Translations under genes and position numbers: made by a program
Part shown: in pieces, positions 36,901 to 47,173 of the stretch
How positions within the stretch are numbered: the first letter of the stretch is position 1
Layout of the letters: each line of letters opens with the position of its first letter
Notes under the pieces: generated by a model
Database searches by the model: none
The model's input: the letters and a program-made list of their open reading frames with translations, nothing else
Told to the model about the DNA's origin: nothing
NCBI RefSeq assembly: GCF_000208865.1
Contig: NC_018396.1
Location: 3,963,101 to 4,027,100 of the forward strand
Direction: 5' to 3'
DNA from: Neospora caninum Liverpool
Lineage: Eukaryota; Apicomplexa; Conoidasida; Eucoccidiorida; Sarcocystidae
DNA: 64,000 bases

Positions 36901-39900
36901 CATTTAGGCTTTGAACGACTTACCCGCGGATCCTCGTCGCCGGTGGGCAGTGTCACGATCCGCGGAACTGCGTCGTCTGTTGCACGAAGCGTCTCTCGAG
37001 TTTCTTCTTTCCTTCTCGCGCTTTGAACCGGACGCTCGATATACACTGTGGCGCTTCTCCGCTCCTTTTTCTTTCTCTCTGTCTTTCGAGCGCTCTCCAC
37101 TTCGGTCTCTCCGTCGTCGCTCGTCGTCCGACTCGTCTCGCTCTATTCGTCTCCGGCGCTCTCGGGCTTCGCGTGCTTCGCGTTCCCTTCTGCGCCGCCT
37201 TCTTTCCAGCATCAGCGAAGAATCGGAGGAGGTGAAGTCGCTAAACTCTTCCATGTCCTTCAAGAGCGACTGCCTCGGGAGCGTGAGGGGCGGAGCTGTC
37301 GGGGCCGCTCGCAGTGGAGCCAAACGAGCGGTCGGGGAGGGTGTCTCCGCCAGGCAGTCTCTGAGTTTTTGGGTCCCGGCCCGCGCCTCGTGTCTGCGCC
37401 TCTCGCGGGAGACTGCCCTCAGGGTTCGCTGAAAGCGGTCTGGGTCTGCGAAGGAAAAGGGACCATTCTGCGCCGGGGCTCGGCACGAGGAAACGCCCAG
37501 GGACACTGGAGAGGCCGAGGCGAGAAACGCACGCCGATCTTTTCCCGACGAAAGGTGAGAAGAACCTCCTGGACGGGAAGAGAACCGCGGGTCCCTGCTC
37601 GCCGAGCGACACCCCCGCGAAGCATCCGATAGGGACGAACAGCCTGCGCAAGTTTACAAGAGAAAACACAGAACGAGCTTGCCCCAATGTGGAACGGCCC
37701 TGCCAGACTGGTGGAGACGGCGTTGGAAATCTTCAGTCCACGCGAAACGTAAACATCCGTTCTTGCACTCTAGTGCGCTCACCTGAGTCGGACTCCTCGG
37801 ATGAGTTGCGCCGTTTCCCACGTTTCTCCGTAGGAAGAAGGAGAGGAGGCGCCTGGAATGGCCACAGACAGAGACCAGGCACGAGTAGCCGGAAAGAGAT
37901 TCGAAGAGGATTCGAGAAGGACTACACCACTACCGTCAGGGACAGTCGCACGCGTAAAACCACTCGGCGTCCACGCTTCTTGTAATCGAGCCGGACGCGT
38001 GCGTCCCTCGAGTCCACGGATCCCGCCCATATATTTTTGTTCGCCTTTGGTGGCCGTGGCATGCGTCGCACACGCATCGTCCCTGCTTTCCTAGTTTCCA
38101 GTGTATGTACACCGAGGAAAACGTGGCACCGCAGAGGCGGTTCTGTCCACACTTGGAGCGGGCAGTGCCGACGCCGAGCCCCGTACAAGAGACACGCTCG
38201 GAAGAGTGCGCTCTCCTTCACAGGTTCTGCCTAGCCAGCGCAGCACGAGAAAGGCGTTTTCGGAAAAGCGTAGACTGAAGAGGCGGCTCCGAGAAGGGCC
38301 CTTCGCCCTGAAGCAGGCCGGCTGGTGGCGAGAGGTCTCGGACGGAACGCGAAAACGGCCATGGAGAAAGGCTGCGAGCCTGCATGCGGGACGTGCCGCA
38401 GTGGCTTACCCCAAAAACGAGGACTTCGGAGTCGCTGATGACTGGGGCAGTTTTCCACGTTTTCCTGGATTTTCGCTTGGCAGGCAAATCCGCAAAGAGA
38501 CCAGAACAGGCGTCATCGTTGTGGCTTCTTCCTTTCGCCTTTTTGGGCTCCTCAGAAAACGCGACACCGATCTTGAGGCCGTGACCCCTCTTTTCTCTCT
38601 CCTTCCTTCGGCGCTGGCGGCGGCGCTCGCGTCTTCGTCGTTCTTCTTCGTCTGCTGCGAGGTCTTCTCGCAGGTACGGCTGGAGCCACAGTTCTTCGTA
38701 GCTCTTTCGCAGACGCCGCGCCAAATGGGTTTCGTTTCCCTGCTTCAACCACCGCACGTCTTCTGTCTCTCTCTTCTCGGCTTTCCGAGACCTGCGCTCG
38801 CGCTCCGCGTCGCGATCGCGCTCGCCCAGGGGCGCAAGGAACGAGGCCGTGCGCCGCTGAGGCTCGTCTGCCGACCGATCTTCTCTCCCTAGCGGCGCCA
38901 GTGGAACGGGATCTTCCTCGACAGGGCCCCGCGAAGGCGACGCATACAGTCGGACGAGATCCTGGTACAGGCGCCTGAGTTCCGGATGGACGTGCGCAGC
39001 TGCTCGGAGCCTCTCGAGGATCGCCGGCACGTCCAAGTGAAGCGCCCCCACAGGCTGGTGCTTCCCCGCTGCATGCGCGAGAGGCTTCAGTAGCTCGCCA
39101 ACTCCCGTCAACGCGTGAAGGAGGTCTTCGAACTGCTCGGAAGAAAGGCCTTGGGACTTTGCCTCGTCCCAGTCGCGCCGCAACTGCGCCTCCGCCTCTC
39201 TGTCTTCCGAGCGAAACTCGCCACGCTCCCTCGGGCGGCCGCCGCCTTCCTCGGGCACCTCGCGCCCAAACCGGCCTCTGGAAAGCTCCAAAGAGGGCCG
39301 AGAACGCGGGGATTCGACCAGCGAACTTGCCCAGAAAGGCGAACTGGAATCTTCTCCCGTCTTGGCAAAGTACAGGGACCTCGGGGAGACACTCGCACGC
39401 CGCTCCACAGACGGGCCATCAGCGGGCGACGAGGTCGAGCCCAGCGGAGAGACACTCATCGAGTCGGCAGAAAAGCGAGCGCTCGAGTTCACGCCAAGGC
39501 TCTCTTCGTTTCTGGGGTAAGCTTCTCGACAGCCTCGCTGTGGAGCTCCCAGGCGGGCGGGAGAGACACCGGTGGGCAACCGGGGCGGGCGTAGCTGGAC
39601 GACGCGCCTCGTCAAAGTCGAGGGCGGAGACGGGGCCGCGGACGTGCGGCGCGAATCGTTAGGAGGCGACTCGCTGCGATGGAGTCCAAGGAGAGAAGCC
39701 GAGGCTGGCCGAAGCGCGAAAGTTGCTGCCGGGCTGCTGCCATCGAATGCGAAGTCCTGAAGGCACCAGGCGAGAAAAACGCCATTCCAGTCGTTTGGAG
39801 ATCTGCGCCGAGAGACACCAGTCGCCCCCCGCATGAAAGGAGAAACCGGTCGCACCGCCATATGTTGGCCACGAAAAACCCGTGAGTGTACACACCGGCA

Positions 39901-42900
39901 AACATGGACTCTTTCCACGGGAAGAACATGCACTTGACCACCTCGCTGTTGGGTCTCTGGCCGTCTCGTAGCCTCTGTAGTCTGTCGGTCTCCGCAAAAC
40001 TCCGCGCTCGAAACGCATGCTCACCTGAGTGGCGCCGTCGTTTGCTCGGTACGTCCTTCTTGCCGTCTCTTGTTCACCTACGTCGCTGTCTGTGTCTTGC
40101 GAAGGGCGAAGAGAGCGAGAGCTGCGGCCTCGCTGCGAACTCGCCGTCGAGACCCGCCGAGCACACGCCTCGTGGGCATGCCTTGGGCTGCCGTCATCTT
40201 CGTGCGCAGGCGGTGGACTCGAGCTCCGCTTCGCGTAATGCAGCGCGTTGCGTTCGATTCTGCGGTCAGTGAACACACGGTCCGGGGAAGAGGTTCTGCG
40301 GGGCACCAGTCGAGTGGTGGCTGTCGCCGGGCCCTTGGCGCTCTCGCTTTGCTTGTCAGGCTTGTCGGGGGACGGCTCGGCCTCTTTCTCGTGGCGTCTG
40401 CGTGCGGCCTTCCTCTCCTCGTTCAGAGCCTGTCGAGCCGTTATCAGATCTGACCGGGCAGCTTGGAGCTCTGAGAACGCGGCGAGACAAAGGAGGCAGA
40501 CATGGAGATCGAGTCAGGCGCACCTTTGGAAGAAACAGACCACGCGGGACGTCGACGGAGAGCCATGTACATCGGAGTATACGTTTTAAGTACCATCACG
40601 GCAAGGGCAGGTGTGGAGAGAAGCGCACATGCGCTTCGTCGAGGGTCGCATGACGAAGACACAGTTGGAGAGAAGTCCACACATTTCGGGAAAAAGCAAA
40701 CACTGGAGAACGCACCTTCCGCCATTGCCCGTACGCGGTCATGAAGCACAGCAGCCTTCTTCTGCTCGGTTTGATACAAGAGAGTGAAATTTTCTGCGCG
40801 AGTTCGCTCTTTGTGAGCTGAGAAGACAAAGGAAAGGCAAAAGGCTGCCTCTGGCGCGAGACGGGTCTCCTTGCCTCTTGGCTCTTTGCTTTCGCAAGTT
40901 CCCGCGTGTTCCGACCCATGCCTTCCCCATTGACGCCCTCCATCCTGCCGATCCCGACCTGTGTCCATCAGGCACGCTTTGGACTGCACACGTTTCCTCG
41001 GGCAAAAACAGACGTCTCCGCTGCATGCGACTCGCAATCCCTAAAGCGATCGCGGCACGCTATTCGAAGGGTCATGCGCAGATAAAAACGCGACTGCCGC
41101 CCAACACACACACACACACGGCTCCAGCCAGACATGTCCACATCCCATCTTGCATGCAGCCCGCCTGCCTAGCGTTTTGGGTCTTTCTTCATCTACACAT
41201 TTGCCCCGAGATGACTTTCGCAAGTGATTTTGAGGACACCCCCTGTGCAGACCTCCCCGTTGCTGGCGCACCCTCCTCGACAGCTGGGGGCATCCAGAAA
41301 CCTGTGGGGTTTCCAAAATGCTGCATTGCTTCCGTACCGAGGCTCTTCAGTTGAGCGGCCTTCAGAGCCTCCTGTGACAGGCGGGCGTGTTTCGCTCGGA
41401 GTTTCTCGGCCTCTTCTTCCAGTCGGAATTCTTTTAGGCAGTCGATCCTTTTCCTGCACGGCACACGAAAGGGCAAGGCGCGCGCGTTTTGCGTGTGTCG
41501 TGCTTGCACACCAGCGTTCCCTTCTTCCCGACTTTTATGAAGAAACCGTTCTTCCCTTCTCTCTCACCGTTCTTCGTCTCTCCAGCTGCCGATCTGCGCC
41601 TCGCTCACGCCCCGACTCGCGAATGCCAGCCCGCCGAAAATCGAGGTCGCGAGGCTGGGCGACCTCGATCTTTCTCTCTCTTCTCGCTGCGCTTCTCGGT
41701 TTGCGGCCGAGAGTCGGACTGCAGAGAACGACGCCAAACCCAGCGGCGGCGGGGAGGCGGATGATCCCAAGGCCCCACGCAGAGGAACGGCCTGGCAGGC
41801 CGAGACGGGAAGAGCCTGCGGGGAGGCCAACCTCGCAGCTGCAGTCGTGGAACGGCGATCATGCCTTCCTGGGCTGCTCGGGGCGAGCCTGTTCGGCGAT
41901 CCGCCCGGAGAGGAGAACGCGCCGGAGACCGCAAAGAGTCCCCTTTCCCGTTGCGGCGAGAAATACCTCGCGCCGCGAGAGAGAGTTGCCTTTTCGCGTT
42001 TGGGCTCGCTTCCTCGCGCCCCGGTCTCCGGCCCGAACTTGGGGCTGACGTCTCTGACTGCGGGACGAAACGGCGAGGAAAACGCAGTTTGCGTCTCCAG
42101 CAGCAAAGGCCGTGCGTCAGCAGTCTGTTCCGAGACGGCGACAGCGCAACTTTTTGCCGACCAGCGCGCTCGCGGATCGATGAGCGGCTTCAGGAACGCC
42201 TGGTGCCGGTGAGGGAAGAGAGGCTCCAGGGACACTGGACGAGGAGAGAGAGGCGCGTCGCGGGGGGCTGAGACAGGCAACAAGACAGAAAAACGCGACG
42301 CCAACGGGAAGACGTCAGCGACGAGAGAGCGCGAGTCCCGGGGGTAACGACGGGAAACGAAAAGCCGACGAGAAGAGAGATAAGGGACCTTGGGAAAAAG
42401 GCAGTAGCAGTCGAAAAACCACTGGGACACAGGGAAGCCAAAAAAGGGAACCAGAGGCGCGATCCTCAAAGAGATCGACACGACTCCCCAGAGACCAGAC
42501 GGCCGAGGCGCGCAGGACGTTTTCCCCAGAGCAAGGAACGGAAAAGGAGACCTGAGACGACAACCCTGTCAACCCAACACGAGGGAGATCCGTGTCGGGC
42601 TTCTCCACTCGCTTGACGTTTTGCGTCTCGACTGCCTGCCCTGGCGACCCGTGGCCGGAATCCCGTCCCTCTTTACCTGGTTGCTTCCCTCGACGAGGTC
42701 TGCTACTCAAATGAGAAGCTGGGAAGAGCGTGGTGTAGCGCGGCTTGAGATTCGCGTCTTCCTTCTTCGAAGTGGCTTCTTTGTTCGTCGCTGGTTTCTC
42801 TGGGCCACAGACATCACCTGGGCGCGACGCCTTCGCCTCTCGAAACGCGCTTCTTGTCTCTGATCGCATCCTGGGCGACTCTTCGCAGGCTTGCCTTCGC

Positions 42901-44343
42901 CCGCCAGAGACTGGCTGGGCGGAGACAGCGGCGCCGTCAGGCCTCTGAAGAGCGATGATGTGCCGTCTTCCTTCGATCGCCTCTTCTCCCGGAGTGCTCA
43001 CCTCGTCTTCGGAGTCACTCGTGTCGCTCGCGTCGTCCCGCCGCGACGCAGCATGCGCGAAGGCGCGGAAAGGGCATCCGTAGACGCGGCCTTCCTGGAG
43101 ACAGCCGTAGAGGCCTGCAGACGGAGGACGAGACGGAGGATTGCGCACAAACTGCCGTGACGCATCCTCGTTTTCCACACGCTGCCTCGCTGCATGCGCC
43201 CGGATGCGCAGCTCTTTCCGGTACGCGTCGCGAGCGGACTCGATCGCCCATACACTCGGAGGCAGAGGCAGATTGCATGCACCGCTCGATGTCTTTCTTT
43301 CTCGCCGTGCTCCCTTCACGGTGGTGTCCGTGGCGGAAGGGCCTCCGCGCTTCTCGTCGTCGCCTCCGTCTGCCCAGGGAGAGGGAAACGCCGGAAAGTC
43401 GGCAGGTCCATCTTCCTCATCCAGGGAAACGCATGTGTCTCCGGTCTGCTTTCTTTCCCCCGCGACGCTCCGCCTTTTCTCCTCCCCAGAGAGAGGACAC
43501 CGAGACTGTGGCTGCGCGAGGGAAACCTTTCGAGTTTCGCTTCTTCGCTCTTCGTCTTCCCTCTTGTTCAAATTCCCGCCGTATTCGGTCTCCGCGTCTT
43601 GACCGGTCGAGAAGGCCCTCTGTCTCCCACGCTGAGGGGCTGCACATCTGTCGCCAGCGGCTGTCTCCGGCTGAGAGGGGACGGGGAAAAAAGACGCGGA
43701 CGAAACCTGGGAGAGGGAAGCGGAAGAAGTCGTGCGTTGCAGCTGCGTCTGTTTTTGTCTCGCCTCTACAGGCGCCAAGGCGCTTCGAGAGGAAACGGAA
43801 GGCCGAAGATGAAACCGTGAGCCAAGCAGCGACTGTGCACGAAACTCAGAAGAAGGAAGCTGCGCCTTGGAACTCGGTCGAGACGCGTCGTGCGCGCTCT
43901 CCGGGAACCGCCGATCTGGAGTCGAAAACGATGGGAGGAAATCGCCAGATTTACCGGCCGCACGGAGCCCAGACTCGTCGCGAGAACCTGTGCCGACCAA
44001 GCCTGAAAAAGCGCGGAGAAAAGCCAGAGTGAGTCGCGTCTGCGTGAGGCGGAGACACCTACACCCTCCTCCGCGCATTCGCCTTTTAATCCCACACATT
44101 TCTAGCGGCAGAGGCACACACAATCTTCCAAATCTACAGAGGTATACATGTAGTTATATAAATGAGGAGGGAACGAAATTGACTCCTACGCAGGAGTGTG
44201 CGTGACGCGAGTGGAGAGAGACAAGGATCTCGGGGAAAGAGACACCCGAGCTTTTTTTTCGGCACCTCGTTTGGATGTGAGGACTTACGCGTTCCGGGCA
44301 AAGCCTTCCCCGGCTGGAACCGGCGCTGGCTGAGACTGGCCAT
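30965..44343 (-). CDS. Gene B: 18-exon coiled-coil, RS-like and SPKK-repeat protein
   Basis: I do not recognise a family. Exons: 44343-44289, 44002-42552, 42057-41609, 41453-41338, 40793-40716, 40470-40025, 39756-38410, 37852-37783, 37643-36924, 36188-35395, 35070-35064, 34699-34651, 34581-34417, 34177-34090, 33880-33788, 33307-33197, 32761-32698, 31374-30965. Every junction phase matches, giving about 2,170 residues. The start sits in GAAAATGG, the group's usual context. Residues 1-650 are disordered. Residues 652-735 form a Glu/Ala/Leu/Lys coiled coil (exons 4-6). Residues 900-1310 are helical and charged. Residues 1480-1577 are Arg/Ser/Glu/Asp-rich. Residues 1655-1710 are SPKK-type repeats. 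Residues 1845-2034 look folded (KFVIVIHNEE, VVVTAIELTAEG). The last 130 residues are Lys/Ala/Pro/Gly-rich. The weakest donors are GTCTCC (exon 2) and GTCTTT (exon 13). A nuclear or cytoskeletal scaffold is possible but unproven. Confidence 0.75.
35064..35070 (-). other. Seven-nucleotide microexon of gene B
   Basis: A pyrimidine-rich acceptor (TTTGTCTGCCTGCAG) is followed by GCTTCCG and then a GTAGGT donor. Exon 10 ends in phase 0 and exon 12 must be read in phase 1; seven bases make exactly that change, adding Ala-Ser-(Gly) at the junction. Without it, joining exon 10 directly to exon 12 forces a different exon 12 frame that does not fit exon 13. Evidence is from phase and splice signals only. 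Confidence 0.6.
35835..35965 (-). repeat. Tandem SPKKE-type repeat in gene B exon 10
   Basis: About seven copies of a 6-8-residue unit, EASPKK(E) with variants (SPTKEDA, CPRKKE), are encoded in tandem. Each copy carries an S/T-P-K-K core, the minor-groove binding and CDK phosphorylation type motif known from histone H1 tails. At the DNA level the unit is 18-24 bases and rich in CTTTCTTTGG on the plus strand, so unequal exchange is a likely source of the copies. Confidence 0.85.
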
Positions 44344-46787
44344 TTTCGCCTTTCGCTTTGCCCCTCGGCGTCCTCTGTCTCCTTGCCTTATGCTGTTGCC
44401 TCCTCGGCTCGACCCCCTTTCCTCCCAGCACTTTCCCTTCTTCTCTCGACTTTGGCACCCTTCTGCGTCCTAGGATTTTCCCTTCGTTCCTCGATTCTTG
44501 CTGCCCAGTTCTCCGCTGCAGCTTACGCAGAGGAACCGACCAGAGAGAGGCGTGACAGAGAGGACGAGCAGACCGGGCCGATTGCGGGCGAGACGACGAA
44601 ACGTAGGGGCAAGCGCGCGAAACGGCAAAGGCAAAGGAAGACAGCACGTGACAAAAACAAGCACTAAATGAGAACGGCCGGCTCAATCAAGCAGGCAGAC
44701 GGTGTGTAGACGTCAAACTTCAGAGCAGATCCCGAAGCACCCGACTGCTACGGCTTTGGCGGCGACAGGTCACAGAGCGGCAGCCAGCCAAAAAGCTCGC
44801 ACGGAACGACGGAGCGATGCAAAAGGCCCCTGTCGACGTAAAAGAAGAAGAATCAGGAGGCGCGAAAAGAAAACTCAGCAGGTGTCCCGTCGGTTCCCTC
44901 TCCATCTGTGTTGAACGCGAGCCGTTGCAGAGAGCAGCCCAGGGAGGCACATTTCTCACCGTTGGCTTTCTCGAATCGCGGACGGTCGTCCAGGTACACA
45001 GCGATATCCCGCAATTTTTCACTCAAATGGGACACAATCTCTCCCGACCATGACCTCATGCAAGGCTCTCTTCTCTTTTTGCGAAACCACGCGCATGCTG
45101 TCGTGCTCTGGACTGCATCTGCCGCTCGGTGCCTCGCTAGTGTCGCCGTCATTCAGGTGTATTTACACCCCAGACACGCGTTTGTACACCGGGGCTTGGC
45201 GCAGCTCACTGTCGTCCTGGACACCGTTTCGCGCCAATTTCACACATTTTTCGCTTTTCTGCCTCTTGCCCGCAAACCTTCCGTCCACAGATCCGCTCGT
45301 TGCTGGCGCGTCTTCGCCTCGTCTTCCGCGCGAAAAGACCCCGTCCCGTCACCTGCCGCCTGGGGAAAATCTGCCTGGCGTGCGCACAGACTCAAGAGCC
45401 CCGTCCCGGAGCCGGCCGATGATCGCGCGCGCCCTCCAGTCTTTGCGCTGCTGCGGGCGCTCTCGACGCCGCCCGAGGGGAAATCGCCACTTTCTCTCGT
45501 CCGTATCTTCTTTTTTCTCTGCGTGTCTGCTTTTTCAAATACCTTCCTCGCTTTGCCGATCTGTTGGTAGGGGTTTCGGCTTTCTTCGTTTTCTCTTTCG
45601 CCTGCGCGGAGGACCCGCTAAATCGCGCGCGGGGCTGCGCGCGCATCCAAACCGCGCGCCGAGTTGCGGCAAAAAGAGCGAAGCCACTCCGTGCCGTTGC
45701 GATAGACTTGACAAAATCGAACACAAAACGTCCGGGGAAACGAAGGAGCAAGTGCGAAGGCAGCAAACACGGAATTAGTCTTTCGTTTCAAGCCCTTCCC
45801 TTTAGAGTCTGTTTTTTTTCCCTTGTTCCTGTGGATCCGCGAGCGTCAAAGTCTCTGAAATTCGCGCCGCCGCGTCTACTGTCTTGCCTCCCGTCGGCGG
45901 TGACCCTGTCGCCGACAGAAAGAAGAGTTCTTTTCTTTCTTTCCTTTCTGTCAAAGACAAGAAAGAACGAAGACAGGGGGGAGAGAACGGGAGGAAAGAC
46001 GCTGAAGAGTCCGGCTTCGCTGTCCAGGCCTCTCGCGTTCCCGCGGCCCGACAAGCGACGAAGCCTCGCCCCGCCGGCTCTTCGGTATTCTTGTCTGAGT
46101 TTCGTTTGCCTTCCTTCAATTCTTCTCCCCCGCCTCTCTTTTTCATTCCTTTCTTTTTTCCCATCCCGTTTCTTCGCCCTTTGTCGTGTTTGCGTTCGCC
46201 TGCGAAGTCCCCTCTGGTCTCTTCCGCTGTTCTTTTCCCTCCTGGTCCACCGCGCCAGCGAGTGCGGCTCCTCTTGTTAGCTCTGACGCTATTTCTTCTC
46301 TCTCTCCCCGCTCCTGTCCCCGCCCTCTGTTCCCTCTCTTCACGATGGCGCCTTCCGTTTTCTTTCCTCCCTTTATCGACTCCGCTGATCAGACTGCATG
46401 CCCGTCCGCTCCCTTCGCACCCTCTGCACAACGGCGTCACCAATCGTGCGGCAGCCGCATGCGTCCTGTCGACCGGCATCCTTCTTTTTCGGCCTCGCCC
46501 CTTCGTCTTGCACGCGCTCTAGCAAGTGACAGCCGCGCCTTGGAAGAGAAACGAACGCTGCTGCTACAGAGAACCGTCGCGCCAGAGGACGAAGCCGCCG
46601 CGGGAGAAAGGCAATGCATGCCCTACAGTCTCTTCTCCCTAAAAGATCTGGGCAGAGCTGGCCCACGCCCTCTCCTCCCTGGGTAACTTCGGACAAAACA
46701 CCGGAAAAAACAACACTCTACATACTCAAAGAGAGGCCCGTCTATGAATATATATATATATATATATATGTCAGTATATGAATATAT

Positions 46788-46827
<40 letters not shown>

Positions 46828-47173
46828 AGAGAGAGAGAGCGGTGGATCAGGGGGGCAGTCTGCTGTATGCTGAGGGCCTCGTTTGGCAGTGGGGCTCGTG
46901 AGTAGGGATATAGATTCGTACATGCTGATGCTCTGAAAGCAGTTTCTTTCGGGACCTCCCAGCATTCAAAGAGAAATGTACAAACCCAACAACCTTCTGT
47001 GCCCCCGGAATAGGAGATTGCGGGCATGTCTCTCTCTCTCTACATATATATATGTAGCCGTTCCTCTTTTTTGCTTTTGTCGAAGATAGATATGCACAGA
47101 GATATGCATGAAGATGCGCTAGACTACGTCTGGACATATATCTGTGTTGGCCCGCCGTGGAGGTAGCAGAAAG
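44344..47173. promoter_or_regulatory. Divergent promoter region between genes B and C
   Basis: Genes B (minus) and C (plus) start head to head 2.8 kb apart. The interval has long pyrimidine-rich plus-strand tracts at 45500-46350, TGCATGC-type hexamers near 46395-46400, and two TA arrays at 46747-46826. ORFs of 110-240 codons on both strands here are mutually overlapping and show no phase-matched splicing to either gene. I could not locate transcription starts. Confidence 0.5.
46747..46826. repeat. Two TA microsatellites
   Basis: Two TA arrays (about 46747-46770 and 46791-46826) are separated by a short non-repetitive spacer and followed by a GA run. They sit about 350 bases upstream of the gene C start. 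Confidence 0.95.

Noticed and set aside
41564..42481. Alternative frame (305 codons) for gene B exon 3
   Set aside because: It ends in phase 0 at the strong GTGAGC donor and cannot join the well-supported coiled-coil exon 4. The frame starting at the CCCGCAG acceptor (42057) fits both neighbours.
44948..45060. Exon-like minus-strand piece reading SGEIVSHLSEKLRDIAVYL with a GTGAGA donor upstream of gene B
   Set aside because: It looks protein-like, but its phase leads to an early stop in the next possible exon and cannot join gene B exon 2; the AAAATGG start at 44343 fits better. It might be a leader exon.
45802..46479. Basic 225-codon minus-strand ORF in the divergent promoter
   Set aside because: It is the complement of a pyrimidine tract, with a competing 238-codon plus-strand frame over the same DNA.
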